From Pseudoalteromonas haloplanktis ATCC 14393 (GTDB lineage Bacteria; Pseudomonadota; Gammaproteobacteria; Enterobacterales; Alteromonadaceae): DNA of 64,000 bases. Location of the stretch: assembly GCF_000238355.1 (NCBI RefSeq), contig NZ_AHCA01000001.1:496001-560000 (forward strand), read 5' to 3'. This document shows, piece by piece, positions 15,911 through 24,618 of the stretch. Both the position numbers and the translations under genes were made by a program. Numbering within the stretch: the first letter of the stretch is position 1; each line of letters starts with the position of its first letter. The notes under the pieces were generated by a model. That model was not told the origin of the DNA, made no database searches, and saw only the letters and a list, made by a program, of their open reading frames with translations.

Positions 15911-15935
15911 GTAGGTGCTTTATTAAAGCACCTAC
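15911..15935 (-). other. Perfect 11-bp intercistronic stem-loop
   Basis: GTAGGTGCTTT pairs exactly with AAAGCACCTAC across a three-base loop. It lies between the TonB receptor stop and the DUF3649 start. No U-run follows on the transcribed strand, so it is more likely an mRNA-processing or stabilising element, or a partial attenuator, than a terminator. Confidence 0.65.
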
Positions 15936-15947
15936 CTCATTCAGGAG

Positions 15948-18071
15948 TTAAAATTTATATGACACGCTAAGGCGAATATCACGCCCTGGCTCTTTGATCC
16001 CTACTACACTTTCATAGCCTGGTATGTGCCCGTAATCAGCAACACTGCCGTGGCTTAAGTAAGATTCATCAAGCAAGTTCTGTACTGATAAATCAAACCT
16101 TAAATTTGTAAGCGGCTCGTAGGTGACATAAGCATCAAATAAATCGTATCCTGGTTTATTGATTGTTTCGAGCTCGCTCAACCAGCCAAGTTCAATTGAG
16201 CGGTGGAATACTTCAATATCATTAAGGCTGGCAACATGGTTATAGTTCAAACCAAACTTAATTTGCTCATTTACATGGTAGTTAAAGTTTACATTGATAG
16301 AATCGCCAATTGCATTGCCTAAACCACCATATTCGTAGGCGGCCATTTCAATACCATCGATATTAACCGTGCTGTAACCTGAGGCGTCATCGGCATCTGG
16401 CCACACAAATGAGGCATTATTTAATTCAACATCGTTATGGCTGTAACTTACGATAACATCAAAATTATCTCCTTGATAACCTGATACCAGTTCAATACCT
16501 TTGGTTTCTAAATCACCAATGTTTTCGTAAAACACCCCTTCACGGCCTTTAAACTTATCAAATACCACGTCGTTAATTACGCTTAAGTACATTGATGCTT
16601 CAAATAACCAGGTACCATCGTTATACACTAAGCCAAGCTCTGTGTTATCGACTTCTTCAGGTGATAAATTTTGATTTGGTGTAAGCTCACCAACAGTAAA
16701 GGCATCAGCTACTTGTCGGCCTCTGAGTGCTTGCGCATAACCAGCAGACAACTTTAATGACTCTGTAAAGCTATACTCAAAGCCAATGTTACCACTAACG
16801 CCATCTTGCTTGTCTGTCGAAAACTCATCTGTTGTAGTCACTGGCGCACCACTGGCATCGGTTTCAACTACCCACACACCATCAACTTGTATCCAATTGG
16901 CTTCTATACCGCTGTGATCCAGTTCATACGCGTCATAACGTGCACCAAAGCTAAGTAACAAAGCATCCGTTAGTTGCCAATGATCTTGCACATAAACACC
17001 GGTTACAGTGCCTTCTTCGTCAAAAATACCGCCAAAATCTTCATACGATTGCGAGTGCACTTTATCCACTTTTTGCTCTACACCATATGTCAGCGTATGT
17101 TGGCCTAAATCACTGGTATTTCGGATATCAAACCCCGTGGTTTCTATTGTGGCATCCCAAGTGTAAAGTTCGCGCTTAAAAGATGATTCGGTTCGATAAA
17201 TCGTTGTTTCAAGGTTTACTGCACTATTTAAGTACCAAGCATGATTTAATACCATGGTTTCACGCTCTCCCCACGACATAAATAGTGGATCACTTTCAAG
17301 CGGAGCCCAGTTAGTCTGTTTACCAAACTCACCTTCTTCTTTGCGGTTTTCGTAACTGAGAGTTAAGTTTTGGTTTTCTGTCAATTCGGCATTTAGCTTA
17401 ATAAATGCAAGGGTTTGATCGGCTGCGGTGCCAGGTATTTCTTCGCCATCACCGTCGTCCATATTGTCGCGGCTAACATTTACGTATGATGCTAACACCC
17501 CGACTTTGTCTGTTAACTTGCCGTATAGAGAGAGGCTTTCTTTGTGGCCGTCATTACTAAAGTAACTCGCTTTGGCAATACCACCAAATTGCTCATTATC
17601 ACTGAGTAAGTTATCTGCACTTTTTGTTTTAAAGCGAATAGCACCGCCAACAGCGCCTGTGCCGGATGTTGCCTCACCTGCACCGGCTTGTACTTCAACA
17701 CTTTGTAATAGTTCAGGCTCAATAGCAACACGGCCAATATGATGAAACAGTGTACTGGTTTGCGGCGCACCATCTACAGTTACATTAACCATAGAGTCTT
17801 CCATACCGCGTACAAATATTTTTTGTGCTATGCCTAGTGAACCACCCACAGTCACAGAAGGCGTATGACGAAAAATATCTTCTAAATCGTTTGCTTGGTA
17901 GTTTTCAAGCTCAAGTGGGGTAATTTCTGAATTTGTTGTAGCGCCAACGACTGTGATTTTTTCTATTTTCTTTTCTTGTTTAGACTCTGCATGAGCGTTA
18001 AAGCACAGCGCAAGTACAGCACTGGCAATACTGGTTTTTACAAACGTGTTATTTTTTAATACAGATGACAT
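15948..18071 (-). CDS. TonB-dependent outer-membrane receptor, siderophore or heme type
   Basis: 707 aa. Signal peptide (about 1-28) then the TonB-box-like IEKITVVGATT. The plug domain carries DLEDIFRHTPSVTVGGSLGIAQKIFVRGMEDSMVNVTVDGAPQ, and the barrel ends in the aromatic F of RLSVSYKF. The TonB-dependent element LQSVEVQAGAGEATSGTGAVGGAIRF is well conserved. A PepSY reductase and DUF3649/DUF3325 partners follow in the same operon, and a two-component system precedes it. These point to iron, most likely a catecholate/hydroxamate siderophore or heme, but ligand specificity cannot be read from sequence. A weak Fur-like site lies about 30 bases upstream. Confidence 0.88.
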   Translation of the reverse strand: MSSVLKNNTFVKTSIASAVLALCFNAHAESKQEKKIEKITVVGATTNSEITPLELENYQANDLEDIFRHTPSVTVGGSLGIAQKIFVRGMEDSMVNVTVDGAPQTSTLFHHIGRVAIEPELLQSVEVQAGAGEATSGTGAVGGAIRFKTKSADNLLSDNEQFGGIAKASYFSNDGHKESLSLYGKLTDKVGVLASYVNVSRDNMDDGDGEEIPGTAADQTLAFIKLNAELTENQNLTLSYENRKEEGEFGKQTNWAPLESDPLFMSWGERETMVLNHAWYLNSAVNLETTIYRTESSFKRELYTWDATIETTGFDIRNTSDLGQHTLTYGVEQKVDKVHSQSYEDFGGIFDEEGTVTGVYVQDHWQLTDALLLSFGARYDAYELDHSGIEANWIQVDGVWVVETDASGAPVTTTDEFSTDKQDGVSGNIGFEYSFTESLKLSAGYAQALRGRQVADAFTVGELTPNQNLSPEEVDNTELGLVYNDGTWLFEASMYLSVINDVVFDKFKGREGVFYENIGDLETKGIELVSGYQGDNFDVIVSYSHNDVELNNASFVWPDADDASGYSTVNIDGIEMAAYEYGGLGNAIGDSINVNFNYHVNEQIKFGLNYNHVASLNDIEVFHRSIELGWLSELETINKPGYDLFDAYVTYEPLTNLRFDLSVQNLLDESYLSHGSVADYGHIPGYESVVGIKEPGRDIRLSVSYKF

Positions 18072-18103
18072 GAACTAGGTCTCAAATAAGTGTTAAATAC
18101 TTA

Positions 18104-18122
18104 ATTAAGAATTATTACTATT
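18104..18122 (-). promoter_or_regulatory. Weak Fur-box-like site before the TonB receptor
   Basis: AATAGTAATAATTCTTAAT on the minus strand matches the 19-base GATAATGATAATCATTATC consensus at about 12 positions. It lies 33-51 bases upstream of the receptor start, where an iron repressor would act. Given the AT-rich background the match is suggestive only. Confidence 0.3.
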
Positions 18123-18160
18123 TAAGTTCAGTAATGATACGACTTTTACAATTGTTACAT

Positions 18161-19498
18161 TTAAGAAATAGGAATCATTATCACCACTATTAACCCTCCA
18201 GCGGGATCGTTCTCTGCGCTGATCTGCGCTCTAACACTGGCTAAGTGACGTTTAGCCAAGGCTAAGCCTAAACCAAAGCTATCACCTTCACTGATCCGCG
18301 CGTCGTCGACCCTAAAAAATGGCTCAAATACTTTTTCTAAATACTGCTCAGGAATACCTGGACCTTGATCGCTTATTTGTAATTTGTAACAACCAGCTTC
18401 TAACGACATACTAATAGTAACTTGCTCACTTACTGGGGTATAACGCAGCGCATTTCTTATCACGTTTTCAATGGCTGGACACAAAGCGCGGTGGCAACTG
18501 TTTTCAATTATTGCACTGGCTGGTGCATTGACAATCAATTTGCGATCAGGAAATTCATAACGGGCATCTTCAATTAATACATCGAGCAGATCCACCAAAT
18601 CAACAGGCTCTTGCTGAATAATGGGCTTTTCATTTTCAAGCCATGCAAGGGTTAAACTGTCTTCAACAAGTTTGCGAATATGCTTAGACTCACGGGTAAT
18701 TCGCTCAAGATGCTGCTTACTTTCATGTTCATCAAAGTTTTCAACGGCAATATCTAAGCGAGTCAATGGCGTTCTTAATTCGTGGGATAAGTCTGAAATA
18801 AGCTGGCGTTGATTATTAATTAGCTCACCAATATGACTGGCCATTTTATCGAAAGTCAAAGCAAGCTGGGCAAGCTCATCTTTGCGGCCGCCTAAATATT
18901 TCGCCACCCTGACTGAAAAGTTACCACGGCTAAACTCTGCCGTCGCTTTCTCTAGTTGCTGTAAAGGCGTAATGATATGGCGATATAAAATAATCGATAA
19001 CACCACTAAAACCAGCATGGGCATAATTATTTGCAACATGAACTTAGTTGTTGTCCAGTGATTACCTGGGCGCATACGATCAGGCAATTTTATAAGTAAA
19101 CTGGCATTCGAGTCGGTAAATGGGATCTCCATAATGGGGTTTTGCTCAAAATACAAGTGGATCTTCCACTCTACGCTGCGGCCAAAATGATAATTACCGA
19201 CTATCTCTTTATCAAACGTTTCGCCAGCGATATGCTTAACTTTAAAGCCAGCGATAGATATCCAAGTATTCTCCTGTGCTTTTAAATCTGCCAGCCACGT
19301 ATTTAACTCGGTTGTCTTTCCCGCTGTATAAAGCTGTTCAGCATGTGCTCCCCACGCTTGTAATTGCGCACGATCTTGCTCTGCAATAAAGCTCATGCTT
19401 TCTTCGGTTTTTAAGGTGAATAGGTGTAATAAATAAAAGAATGAAACTAAACCAGTGACTAAAATTAGGCATAACTTCCAAAGTAATTTACGCTTCAT
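18161..19498 (-). CDS. Two-component sensor histidine kinase
   Basis: 445 aa. First membrane helix at about 8-28, a periplasmic domain of roughly 120 residues, second helix at about 154-174, then HAMP (PLQQLEKATAEFSRGNFSVRV). The HisKA motif has the phospho-accepting His239 in SDLSHELRTPLTRLD, and the HATPase_c boxes follow: NVIRNALRYT (N), DQGPGIP (G1), EPFFRVD (F) and GLGLALAKRH (G2). All catalytic elements are intact. It overlaps the response-regulator gene by four bases (ATGA). With the iron receptor downstream and a Fur-like site in front of the pair, it probably senses a siderophore-related or metal signal, as PfeS does in Pseudomonas; this is inference. Confidence 0.9.
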   Translation of the reverse strand: MKRKLLWKLCLILVTGLVSFFYLLHLFTLKTEESMSFIAEQDRAQLQAWGAHAEQLYTAGKTTELNTWLADLKAQENTWISIAGFKVKHIAGETFDKEIVGNYHFGRSVEWKIHLYFEQNPIMEIPFTDSNASLLIKLPDRMRPGNHWTTTKFMLQIIMPMLVLVVLSIILYRHIITPLQQLEKATAEFSRGNFSVRVAKYLGGRKDELAQLALTFDKMASHIGELINNQRQLISDLSHELRTPLTRLDIAVENFDEHESKQHLERITRESKHIRKLVEDSLTLAWLENEKPIIQQEPVDLVDLLDVLIEDARYEFPDRKLIVNAPASAIIENSCHRALCPAIENVIRNALRYTPVSEQVTISMSLEAGCYKLQISDQGPGIPEQYLEKVFEPFFRVDDARISEGDSFGLGLALAKRHLASVRAQISAENDPAGGLIVVIMIPIS

Positions 19499-20181
19499 TT
19501 AAAGCAGTATCCTTTACCATGCACTGTTTGTAAGCGCTCCCCTAGCCAGTTTGCTTCTGTTAGCTTTCTTCTTACTCGACTAAGGTGCATATCGATACTG
19601 CGATCATAAGCGCCTAACTTTTTATTGAGTACCGCTTGATATAAGTCTGCTTTACTGACTATTTGATTTTGCTGTGAAACTAACTCCCACAGCAATTTAA
19701 ATTGGATCGGCGTAAACTCTAGCTCTGCACCATTAACATAAATAACTTGCTTGGCAGCATTAAGCATTAGGCCATCAATGTTTATTTCTACGTGGCTATT
19801 AGGTTGAACGCTGACTTGACTACGCCTGAGTAGACTTTCTATTCTTAGTAGCAGCTCTTGGGTGTTAAATGGTTTCGCAACGTAATCATCTGCGCCATGA
19901 CTTAAACCTAAAATACGCTCTTCTTCAGCGCCTTTTGCCGAGACCATGATGACAGGTTGTTGACTGGTTTCGCGCAATTTTTTTAATAGCGATACACCAT
20001 CTAATTTAGGTAACATTTTATCAAGTAAAATAAGGTGATGTTGTTGAGTCTGGGCTATTTTTAACCCTGTGACACCATCATAGCACTGCTCAACGTTGTA
20101 ACCTGATTTAACCAATAAATCGGTGAGGTAATTATTTAACGTACTATCGTCTTCTATTAATAAAACTTTTATTTTTGACAC
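19495..20181 (-). CDS. OmpR/PhoB-family response regulator
   Basis: 228 aa from GTG 20181; a TTG at 20193 would add four residues. Receiver domain: IEDD acidic pocket, phospho-acceptor Asp54 in LILLDKMLPKLDG, the Ser of VMVSAKG and the Lys of YVAKPFN. A winged-helix DNA-binding domain (FTPIQFKLLWELV ... DRSIDMHLSRVRRKL ... TVHGKGYCFK) completes the OmpR architecture. It is cotranscribed with the sensor kinase. Probable target: the TonB receptor operon next door. Possible Fur sites lie 26-57 bases upstream, which would make the pair iron-responsive. Confidence 0.92.
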   Translation of the reverse strand: MSKIKVLLIEDDSTLNNYLTDLLVKSGYNVEQCYDGVTGLKIAQTQQHHLILLDKMLPKLDGVSLLKKLRETSQQPVIMVSAKGAEEERILGLSHGADDYVAKPFNTQELLLRIESLLRRSQVSVQPNSHVEINIDGLMLNAAKQVIYVNGAELEFTPIQFKLLWELVSQQNQIVSKADLYQAVLNKKLGAYDRSIDMHLSRVRRKLTEANWLGERLQTVHGKGYCFK

Positions 20182-20206
20182 CAGGACACCCAAAATTAAT
20201 ACAAAC

Positions 20207-20238
20207 GATAATTGCTATTGTTTTCATAATAATCATTG
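20207..20238 (-). promoter_or_regulatory. Possible Fur-binding region upstream of the response-regulator gene
   Basis: The half-site GATAAT (20207-20212) and the nine-base core ATAATCATT (20229-20237) of the Fur consensus are both present within 31 bases upstream of the two-component operon. No full 19-base match. The intergenic stretch to 20472 is otherwise empty of genes. Confidence 0.35.
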
Positions 20239-20472
20239 AGCTTTGTAATGTAAATAATTACCTAGGTGCTTAAACAATCCACACAGTTTACGTTACGCTT
20301 TATAAACAAGTTTAAAAGCGATTTTTCCCATTAGTATTTTCAGGCTTCATAACTTGCTACACTAATCACGTGTCACAAAAGCGTGTAGAATCACGACTTA
20401 AAAATGAGCCAAACACTAAACTCACATCTTTTGATGGTTTAAATAAACAGCAGCCGTTAACGCGATGATTTC

Positions 20473-20745
20473 TTATTCTTGATGCTCAAATTGACCACGA
20501 TACACTTCAAATACTTTTAACACTGTGTGTTGCGCCTTGCTAAGGCCATCAAACCAGGCATCAAATAAGTCATCATCATCTTGGTCGCTCAACGCTAAAT
20601 ATTGCGCAAGCAATTCAACAATATCATTGTGGGTGCAACTTAATGGATCTATTTGTTGTGCAAGCACACTATGATCACGACTACGTAATGTTTCCATCAC
20701 CCTCTGATCTATCTCTTGGGTGTTTTCTTGGGCAGATTCACTCAT
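20473..20745 (-). CDS. Hypothetical acidic protein, 90 aa
   Basis: Not recognised. Starts at ATG 20745 with AGGAGC a few bases upstream, supporting a real gene. It is strongly acidic (SDQDDDDLFDAWFDGL), mostly helical by composition, with no membrane helix or signal peptide. It sits alone between the two-component system and the ribosomal protein genes, divergent from the latter, sharing a promoter region with the Zur-like site. It could be a small cytoplasmic adaptor; no function can be proposed. Confidence 0.7.
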   Translation of the reverse strand: MSESAQENTQEIDQRVMETLRSRDHSVLAQQIDPLSCTHNDIVELLAQYLALSDQDDDDLFDAWFDGLSKAQHTVLKVFEVYRGQFEHQE

Positions 20746-20924
20746 AAAATTCTTAGCTCCTATATCCGACTACATATTATTTATAACAGGCTAATTCCCA
20801 ATAGCTAGTTTTTTTGATCTAACTGCTTATTTTTTAATTTATTTGTGTAAATTAGCAGCATTGACGCCACTTCCTGATGTTTAAAATAGTATTTGCAAAG
20901 GCTCTTTGTTTACTATAAATTACC

Positions 20925-20937
20925 GTTATAATATCAC
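20925..20937. promoter_or_regulatory. Zur-like operator before the zinc-free ribosomal proteins
   Basis: GTTATAATATCAC matches the core of the gammaproteobacterial Zur palindrome GTTATA-N-TATAAC in 11 of 12 specified bases. It contains a TATAAT -10 hexamer, so binding would block transcription. It lies about 32 bases upstream of the type B L31 start. Zur control of this gene pair is established in several bacteria; the site here is read from sequence only. Confidence 0.72.
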
Positions 20938-20968
20938 ATAACACTAATTATTTAGTAAAAGGCGTTTT

Positions 20969-21220
20969 ATGAAACCAAATATTCATCCTGATTACCAAAC
21001 AGTTGCTTTTCACGATACAGCTGCAGATAGTTATTTTTTTATCGGTTCAACGATCAAAACCGATCGCACCATTGAGCTTGATGGAAAAACTTATCCCTAT
21101 GTGCCTATTGATGTTTCCAGTGATTCACATCCATTTTATACAGGTAAGCAAAAATCAGTGACTACAGATGGCCGCGTTGCTGCATTCAACCGTCGCTTTA
21201 AAAACCTTGGGAGCAAATAA
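20969..21220 (+). CDS. rpmE2: 50S ribosomal protein L31, type B (zinc-independent)
   Basis: 83 aa. Matches the YkgM/RpmE2 paralogue: [17 protein letters not shown], then [17 protein letters not shown] and [15 protein letters not shown]...[10 protein letters not shown]. It has no cysteine at all, so the zinc-binding CxxC of ordinary L31 is missing. It replaces the zinc-containing L31 when zinc is scarce, freeing zinc from ribosomes. The gene is followed three bases later by the matching L36 paralogue and preceded by a Zur-like operator that covers the promoter, which agrees with zinc-starvation control. Confidence 0.95.
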   Translation: MKPNIHPDYQTVAFHDTAADSYFFIGSTIKTDRTIELDGKTYPYVPIDVSSDSHPFYTGKQKSVTTDGRVAAFNRRFKNLGSK

Positions 21221-21223
21221 TTC

Positions 21224-21364
21224 ATGAAAGTATTAAGTTCACTAAAAAGTGCAAAAAACCGTCCCGGCTGTCAAATTGTTAAGCGCAAAGGTCGCGTTTT
21301 TGTAATTTGTAAAGACAACCCACGCTTTAAAGCTGTGCAAGGAATGAAAAAGAAAGGCCGTTGA
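21224..21364 (+). CDS. rpmJ2: 50S ribosomal protein L36, type B (zinc-independent)
   Basis: 46 aa small gene, three bases after rpmE2. The peptide [20 protein letters not shown], then [20 protein letters not shown], is the YkgO/RpmJ2 type. The zinc ribbon of normal L36 (C-x2-C-x12-C-x4-H) is lost: only two isolated cysteines remain. It binds the same 23S rRNA site as L36 and is produced under zinc shortage with L31B. An inverted repeat follows it. Confidence 0.93.
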   Translation: MKVLSSLKSAKNRPGCQIVKRKGRVFVICKDNPRFKAVQGMKKKGR

Positions 21365-21377
21365 TCTTTTATTTTTG

Positions 21378-21432
21378 AGTACATTAACTTACTAAACCAA
21401 AGTCAGCTTAAAGATTAGTATGTTAATGTGCT
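21378..21432 (+). repeat. Large imperfect inverted repeat after rpmJ2
   Basis: AGTACATTAACTTACTAA (21378-21395) and TTAGTATGTTAATGTGCT (21415-21432) can pair at 16 of 18 positions around a 19-base loop. It is AT-rich and lacks a following U-run. It may end or stabilise the L31/L36 transcript. The stretch 21433-21679 holds no open frame I can support. Confidence 0.55.
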
Positions 21433-21617
21433 CTTGCAATTTCCATGTCATTCGTCGCAACATTTCCTTTACCTTGATACTCCTCTGCAACCCTTGCCAT
21501 CTCTACTTTTTAGCTAAACAGTACAAAACGCTACATAACTATCATTCACTAAACAAAATTGAAACTTTAAAGTTGCCCATGTTAATCCAGTGCTAATTGC
21601 ACTTAACAAGTAAAGAA

Positions 21618-21650
21618 CCCATACCCACAATACAAAGATGGGCCTGTGGG
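21618..21650 (+). other. Possible H-type pseudoknot in the TonB receptor leader
   Basis: CCCAT (21618) can pair with ATGGG (21638) while CCCACA (21624) pairs with TGTGGG (21645). The order 1-2-1'-2' is that of an H-type pseudoknot, 30 bases before the start codon. Chance is possible because the arms are short. Confidence 0.3.
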
Positions 21651-21679
21651 AATAGAACAATAATCAACCGGGTGAAACA

Positions 21680-24529
21680 ATGAAAAATCAAAATATACTC
21701 AGTGCAAGTATAAAGTTCGCTTTATTTGCTTCTGCAGCGTCGCTTTCAACTCTTGCTGTTGCGCAACAAGAAGACGGTGTAAAAAAAGTAGAGCGTATCG
21801 AAGTTACCGGCTCGCGGATTTTACGAGAAGGCGCAATTGCACCTGCGCCTGTTACGGTGATCAGTGGCGAAGACCTCGTTAACACAGGTGCCGTTAATAT
21901 TGGTGAAGCATTAAATAAATTACCAGCACTAGGTAATACATTCTCATTAGCAAACTCTGGTCGCTACATTGGTACTGCGGGCTTAAATACATTAGATCTT
22001 AGAAGCATGGGAACAGATAGAACGCTCGTGCTTGTTAATGGTAAGCGACATGTTTCAAGCTCAGCTGGCTCTCAAGCTGTGGATACAAATGCAATCCCAA
22101 GTGTTTGGGTAGAGCGAGTTGAAATCATCACAGGCGGCGCATCTGCGGTATACGGTGCTGATGCAGTTACTGGTGTAGTAAACTTTATTCTTAAGGAAAA
22201 CATTGAAGGATTTGATGTAAGTGTTACTAAAGGAGCTTCTGAACTTAGTGATTACAATAATGAAAAAGCTACGTTTTCTTATGGTACAAACTTTGATAAT
22301 GACCGTGGTAATGCTGCTTTCTCTGTTGAATATTCATCACAAAATACGTTAAATGCTTTAGATCATCCTTGGACAGATGGCTCATACAGAGAGTTAAGAA
22401 ACCAAGCACAACAAGACGACCCTACGCTCCCAGACAAAATTTACACTCCAAACGCAGGTTACTTCGCATTAAATAACTCTGGCGTATTTGATCTTGGCTC
22501 TGGTTTTGTAAATACCTTTAATCCCGATGGCACTCATCGTGATATTTATATTGGCAACAATGTAGACGGTGTTCAATGTGCTGACTGTGATTCATTCAAT
22601 TTAGCTCAATTCACTGAAATACAACCTGCATTTGAGCGCTACAATGTTAATTTCAAAGTAAATTATGACGTTACTGATGATCTAAATGCCTACTTTGAAG
22701 GTAAATATGTAAACAGTGAGGGTGAAAGTATTGGCCAACCAGCTTTCTTCTTTTTTGACCCTAGAAACTCTATAAAAATTGATAACCCATTTTTAGATCC
22801 CAGTGTTAAAAGCCTAATGGAACAAGCTGGTGAAAATGGCGAAGGTGTTGATTCTATAATGGTTAACCGTATGATGACTGACTTAGGTCGTCGTATCGAA
22901 AATAACACCCGTGAAACGACTCGATTTGTAGCAGGCCTCAAAGGAACTGTATTCTCAGATTGGGAATTAGACAGTTCAATCGTCTATGGCGTAACTGATC
23001 TTGAGCGCGTTAACGGTGCAAATATGATCATGGCTAACTATTTTAACGCACTTGATGCGGTTGATGATGGCAATGGCAATATTGTTTGTCGAGATGAAGA
23101 CGCAAGAGCGGCAGGTTGTGTACCTGTGGATATCATGGGTTTTGGTGCGCCTAGTCAAGAAGCAATTGACTATATCAATACCGTATCTGTAGGTACATCA
23201 AAAATCACCCAAACTGTTGTTTCTGCATCACTTTCCAACGGTGCTATTTATGAGTTACCAGCAGGCTATATTGGCTTTGCTGCCGGTGCAGAATACCGTA
23301 AAGAAAAAAGTGAAACGGAAGAGCCCGATAATGCGGTAGGTACCTTTTTTAATGCCCTTGGTGAAGATAAAGGTGAGTTTGACGTAAGCGAAATATATTT
23401 TGAAGCGTCAGTACCACTGCTATCAGATTTACCAATGGTTCAAGATCTTGTCCTAGATACTGCTGTACGTTTTGCTGATTACAGTACTATTGGCAATGCA
23501 ACAAGTTGGAAGCTTGGTTTAGATTGGACGGTAAATGATCAGATGCGCGTAAGAGCAACGCAATCAGAAGCCTTAAGAGCGCCTAACATTGGTGAAATTT
23601 ATGGTGCTGCAAGTCAAACTTTCTACAACGTTGACGACCCATGTAAAGCTGATAATTTAAATGATTTACAAAATAGCGATACTCGTCGCGCAAACTGCGC
23701 TGCATTAGGTGTACCAACAGATTTCAATTCTGATTACGATTCAGCTACATTAGAAGGTTTAGTTAGTGGTAATCGCGAAGTACAAGGAGAAGAATCTACA
23801 AGTACAACCATTGGTTTAGTATATCAACCAAGCTTTATCGAAAATGCTGTATTAACAGTTGACTATTGGAAAATTGAACTTGAAGACGCGATTTCTACAA
23901 TCGGCTCACAAGACATTCTTGACCGTTGTGTAGATAGCAGTACTGGTATTGATAACCAATATTGTAATTTAATCACTCGCGACAGCACTTCAAGTGAAAT
24001 TACATTAATTCAAAACTCTGTACTAAACGTTTCAGGACAAGACGCATCTGGTGTCGATTTCGAGTTAGGCTATGATTTTGATGCACTAGAAGGTAGCTTT
24101 ACTACTCGCCTAATTGGTACTTATTTAATAGAACGTAAGGTCTATGCATTCCAAGATGAACCTGATGAATACATTGAGTATGCAGGCACTACTGGTGAAT
24201 CTCAATGGCAAGCAAACTTATCTCTAGGTTATAAATATGAAAACTTCTATACAACATTTGATACCCGTTATCTAGAAGAAGTCAGTATTTATACAGACCA
24301 ACAACTAGAGGATAACCCAAATCCAAGTAATTTATTAACCTATGGCACATACTTCATTTCGGACGCCACTGTTGGTTATAACTTTGAAAATGGCTTTGGT
24401 GTAAAAGTAGGTGTAGATAACTTATTCAACCGTAAACTACCATTTGGTACGATTGGAACAGGTTCTGGCACTGCTAGCTACGACAACATTGGTCGTTTAG
24501 GTTATTTAAAACTATCGTATAAGTTTTAA
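21680..24529 (+). CDS. Large TonB-dependent receptor (949 aa)
   Basis: 949 aa with signal peptide (about 1-28), then KVERIEVTGSRILREGAIAPAPVTVISGEDL, the TonB-box and plug start, and RSMGTDRTLVLVNGKRHVSSSAGSQAVDTN with GGASAVYGADAVTGVVNFIL in the plug. The barrel ends in the aromatic YLKLSYKF. This is the long (900-1000 aa) receptor type that Alteromonadales use for peptides, glycans or siderophores; no accessory gene beside it says which. It stands alone, with a 315-base leader and two hairpins after the stop. Expression may depend on nutrient supply, but no operator is recognisable. Confidence 0.9.
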   Translation: MKNQNILSASIKFALFASAASLSTLAVAQQEDGVKKVERIEVTGSRILREGAIAPAPVTVISGEDLVNTGAVNIGEALNKLPALGNTFSLANSGRYIGTAGLNTLDLRSMGTDRTLVLVNGKRHVSSSAGSQAVDTNAIPSVWVERVEIITGGASAVYGADAVTGVVNFILKENIEGFDVSVTKGASELSDYNNEKATFSYGTNFDNDRGNAAFSVEYSSQNTLNALDHPWTDGSYRELRNQAQQDDPTLPDKIYTPNAGYFALNNSGVFDLGSGFVNTFNPDGTHRDIYIGNNVDGVQCADCDSFNLAQFTEIQPAFERYNVNFKVNYDVTDDLNAYFEGKYVNSEGESIGQPAFFFFDPRNSIKIDNPFLDPSVKSLMEQAGENGEGVDSIMVNRMMTDLGRRIENNTRETTRFVAGLKGTVFSDWELDSSIVYGVTDLERVNGANMIMANYFNALDAVDDGNGNIVCRDEDARAAGCVPVDIMGFGAPSQEAIDYINTVSVGTSKITQTVVSASLSNGAIYELPAGYIGFAAGAEYRKEKSETEEPDNAVGTFFNALGEDKGEFDVSEIYFEASVPLLSDLPMVQDLVLDTAVRFADYSTIGNATSWKLGLDWTVNDQMRVRATQSEALRAPNIGEIYGAASQTFYNVDDPCKADNLNDLQNSDTRRANCAALGVPTDFNSDYDSATLEGLVSGNREVQGEESTSTTIGLVYQPSFIENAVLTVDYWKIELEDAISTIGSQDILDRCVDSSTGIDNQYCNLITRDSTSSEITLIQNSVLNVSGQDASGVDFELGYDFDALEGSFTTRLIGTYLIERKVYAFQDEPDEYIEYAGTTGESQWQANLSLGYKYENFYTTFDTRYLEEVSIYTDQQLEDNPNPSNLLTYGTYFISDATVGYNFENGFGVKVGVDNLFNRKLPFGTIGTGSGTASYDNIGRLGYLKLSYKF

Positions 24530-24533
24530 AACA

Positions 24534-24556
24534 AATGGCACATAACATGTGCCATT
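24534..24556 (+). terminator. Hairpin 1 after the TonB receptor
   Basis: AATGGCACAT and ATGTGCCATT form a 10-bp perfect stem with a 3-base loop directly after the stop codon. It is followed by a second hairpin with a U-run. Confidence 0.6.
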
Positions 24557-24567
24557 ACTCTCCCAAC

Positions 24568-24594
24568 AAAGCCTAATTTGATTAGGCTTTTTTA
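24568..24594 (+). terminator. Rho-independent terminator of the TonB receptor gene
   Basis: AAAGCCTAAT and ATTAGGCTTT form the stem with a short TTG loop, followed by TTTT. It sits between the receptor and the oppositely oriented cytochrome gene, so it can serve both directions. Confidence 0.85.
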
Positions 24595-24618
24595 TTAAAT
24601 TAGTAATAAGCGGGTTTA

